Assembly: GCA_031262895.1 (NCBI GenBank) | Contig: JAISGW010000103.1 | Span: 1-7,464 of the forward strand | DNA length: 7,464 nucleotides | Direction of reading: 5' to 3' | DNA from: Tannerella sp. | GTDB lineage: Bacteria > Bacteroidota > Bacteroidia > Bacteroidales > Tannerellaceae | Shown here: positions 6,138 through 7,464 of the stretch, in pieces | Layout: each line of letters starts with the position of its first letter | Numbering within the stretch: the first letter of the stretch is position 1 | Notes under the pieces: generated by a model | Seen by the model: only the letters and a program-made list of their open reading frames with translations | What the model was told of the DNA's origin: nothing | Database searches by the model: none | Translations under genes and position numbers: made by a program

Positions 6138-7421
6138 ATGAAGCCTTATTTGATTATCGGACTCCTGGCTGTCCTGCTGCCCGCTTGGGGGCAAAATCTC
6201 CAAGAAGCCAGCCCTCTGCCTTACCGCAGCTACATGAAAGGCGTACTGACGGGTAACAAAGCTTACGCCGCCCAACAGCTCAACGTCTCCTTGGCGGAAG
6301 CGGAAATCGCCTCCGCCAAGGTCTTCAACAATCCGGAACTATCCGTAGCATACGCATACAACGACGACCGGCGCCTGAAGATGGGGCAGTCGGCCACGCT
6401 CGGCCTGAGCAAGGAGTTCAAACCCGGCAGGCGCGGCGCCGCCCTCCGCCTGGCAAGCAGCAGGAAAGCCGTGGAAGAGGCGCTGCTGGAAGATCATTTC
6501 CAACAATTGCGCGCAGAGAGCACATTGGCTTACCTGAAAGCACTCGAAGCTTCCGCTCTGTGGCGCCTGCGCGAAAGCATGTACAGACAAATCAGCCGTC
6601 TGGCCACTGCTGATAGCCTGCGCTGCCTGAAGGGCGAACTTTCGGCCGTCGAAGCCGCCCGCAGCAAGATAGTGGCCGAACAGGCCCGCAATGCCCTGCG
6701 CCAAGCCGAATCCGAACTATTCAACGCCTGCGCCGCACTGAACCTCTGGATGGGCGTCGACGAGAAAGCCGGGCACTTCCTTCCCCAAGGCAGCCTCGAA
6801 ACTGCTACGCGCAACTTCGATGAGGCGGCCCTATTGGATGCGGCCGTGGAACGGCGCGCAGACCTCTGTGCCGCCTTGAAAGACGTAGACGTGGCGCGCA
6901 AAGCTCAAGACCTGGCCCGTAAAGAGCGGAATATGCCTTTCAGCCTTTCGCTAGAGTATAATTATAACACGAGAGTAAGGAATGAAATCGCCCCGGCACC
7001 GGCTTACAACGGCCTGACGCTGGGCGTCTCCGTGCCACTGCCCTTCTCCAACCGCAACAAGGGCGCCCTGCAAGCCGCCGCACTGCGTCTCAGGCAGGCC
7101 GAATACAATTACGAACAGGCCTGCCTTGAAGTGCGCAGTTCCGTCGTGCAAAGTTTGCGCAGCTACCGTTCGCTTGAAGCACAGACGCAAAGCTACGACC
7201 AAGGCCTGCTTCGCAACGCCCAGACCCTGCTTGACGGGAATCTGCGCCGCTACGAAAAAGGCGAGGTTTCCCTTTTGGACGTCATGGACGCCAAACGCGC
7301 ATACGACGAGGTCTATACCTCCTACGTACAAACCTCTTACCAGCGTCTGGCCGCCTTGGTTCTCTTGGAGCGGAACGCCGGTTTTTGGGATATAGACCTC
7401 CCCGAATCTCCAAAAAAATAG
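6138..7421 (+). CDS. TolC-family outer-membrane efflux protein (CzcC/CusC-like)
   Basis: This is an outer-membrane channel subunit of a tripartite efflux or export system; partners would be a periplasmic adaptor and an inner-membrane pump, often an RND transporter of the CzcA/CusA type. The protein has 427 residues, a normal length. It has a signal peptide (1-18, cleavage near PAWG/QN) and two homologous halves of long helices plus beta strands. The first is about 35-225, with VFNNPELSVAYAYN and SKEFKPGRRG; the second is about 228-415, with LTLGVSVPLPFSNRNKGA and RYEKGEVSLLDVMDAKRAY. The VPLPFSNRNKG and RYEKGEVSLLDVMDA segments are characteristic of the CzcC-like branch. It lies 38 bp after the DUF4252 gene on the same strand, so it may belong to the sigma operon or to its regulon. 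No pump or adaptor gene is visible, and the next 43 bases look like a hairpin. The substrate (metal, drug or other) cannot be read from the sequence. Confidence 0.93.
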   Translation: MKPYLIIGLLAVLLPAWGQNLQEASPLPYRSYMKGVLTGNKAYAAQQLNVSLAEAEIASAKVFNNPELSVAYAYNDDRRLKMGQSATLGLSKEFKPGRRGAALRLASSRKAVEEALLEDHFQQLRAESTLAYLKALEASALWRLRESMYRQISRLATADSLRCLKGELSAVEAARSKIVAEQARNALRQAESELFNACAALNLWMGVDEKAGHFLPQGSLETATRNFDEAALLDAAVERRADLCAALKDVDVARKAQDLARKERNMPFSLSLEYNYNTRVRNEIAPAPAYNGLTLGVSVPLPFSNRNKGALQAAALRLRQAEYNYEQACLEVRSSVVQSLRSYRSLEAQTQSYDQGLLRNAQTLLDGNLRRYEKGEVSLLDVMDAKRAYDEVYTSYVQTSYQRLAALVLLERNAGFWDIDLPESPKK

Positions 7422-7431
7422 AAACGGCAGG

Positions 7432-7464
7432 AAAAAGCCCCCTTCCCGTGTAAGAGGAAAAGGG
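7432..7464 (+). terminator. Possible terminator after the TolC gene, cut by the window edge
   Basis: AAAAAGCCCCCTTCCC (7432-7447), a short GTGTAA loop and GAGGAAAAGGG (7454-7464) can pair as CCC/GGG and TT/AA plus CC/GG, with a small bulge or mismatches. An A-run leading into a C-rich arm is the usual left half of a bidirectional terminator. The expected GC-rich closing arm and T-run would lie just past base 7464, so the call cannot be completed. Confidence 0.35.

Overview
The window looks like chromosomal DNA from a member of the Bacteroidales (Bacteroidota), probably a gut or host-associated species. The evidence is the lineage-typical protein content: a six-domain-type ribosomal protein S1 with a basic C-terminal tail, an exported GH2 glycosidase, an ECF sigma factor followed by a DUF4252 protein, and a CzcC-like TolC. 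Starts are preceded by A/T-rich leaders rather than strong Shine-Dalgarno sequences. GC content appears moderately high for the group (judged by eye, not computed), so the genus is left open.

Layout. Bases 2-1531 (+) are the 3' part of rpsA, entering from outside the window. A strong hairpin at 1558-1597 ends it and is shared with the convergent transcript. Bases 4609-1596 (-) form a two-gene unit: a secreted GH2 glycoside hydrolase whose stop codon overlaps the start of sbcD (ATGA overlap). sbcD is the last gene of that unit, and sbcC is not next to it. A 102-bp divergent intergenic region (4610-4711) separates this from a plus-strand cluster: an ECF sigma factor (4712-5203), a small single-pass membrane protein that is the likely anti-sigma factor (5208-5621), an exported DUF4252 protein (5626-6099) and, after 38 bp, a TolC-family outer-membrane efflux channel (6138-7421). 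The last 43 bases look like the start of a hairpin, possibly a terminator cut by the window edge.

How the genes fit together. rpsA is housekeeping, and the GH2-sbcD pairing has no obvious functional logic. The plus-strand cluster is the most interesting part. Its sigma gene is preceded by TGTAAC-N16-CGTC, which resembles a classical ECF-type promoter and suggests autoregulation. A weaker match (GGAAGT-N16-CGTC) lies just before tolC. I infer an envelope-sensing regulon in which a membrane protein holds the sigma factor and the outputs include a periplasmic DUF4252 protein and an outer-membrane channel. The putative anti-sigma factor has no recognisable FecR or zinc-binding anti-sigma signature and carries a duplicated eight-residue motif outside the membrane segment.
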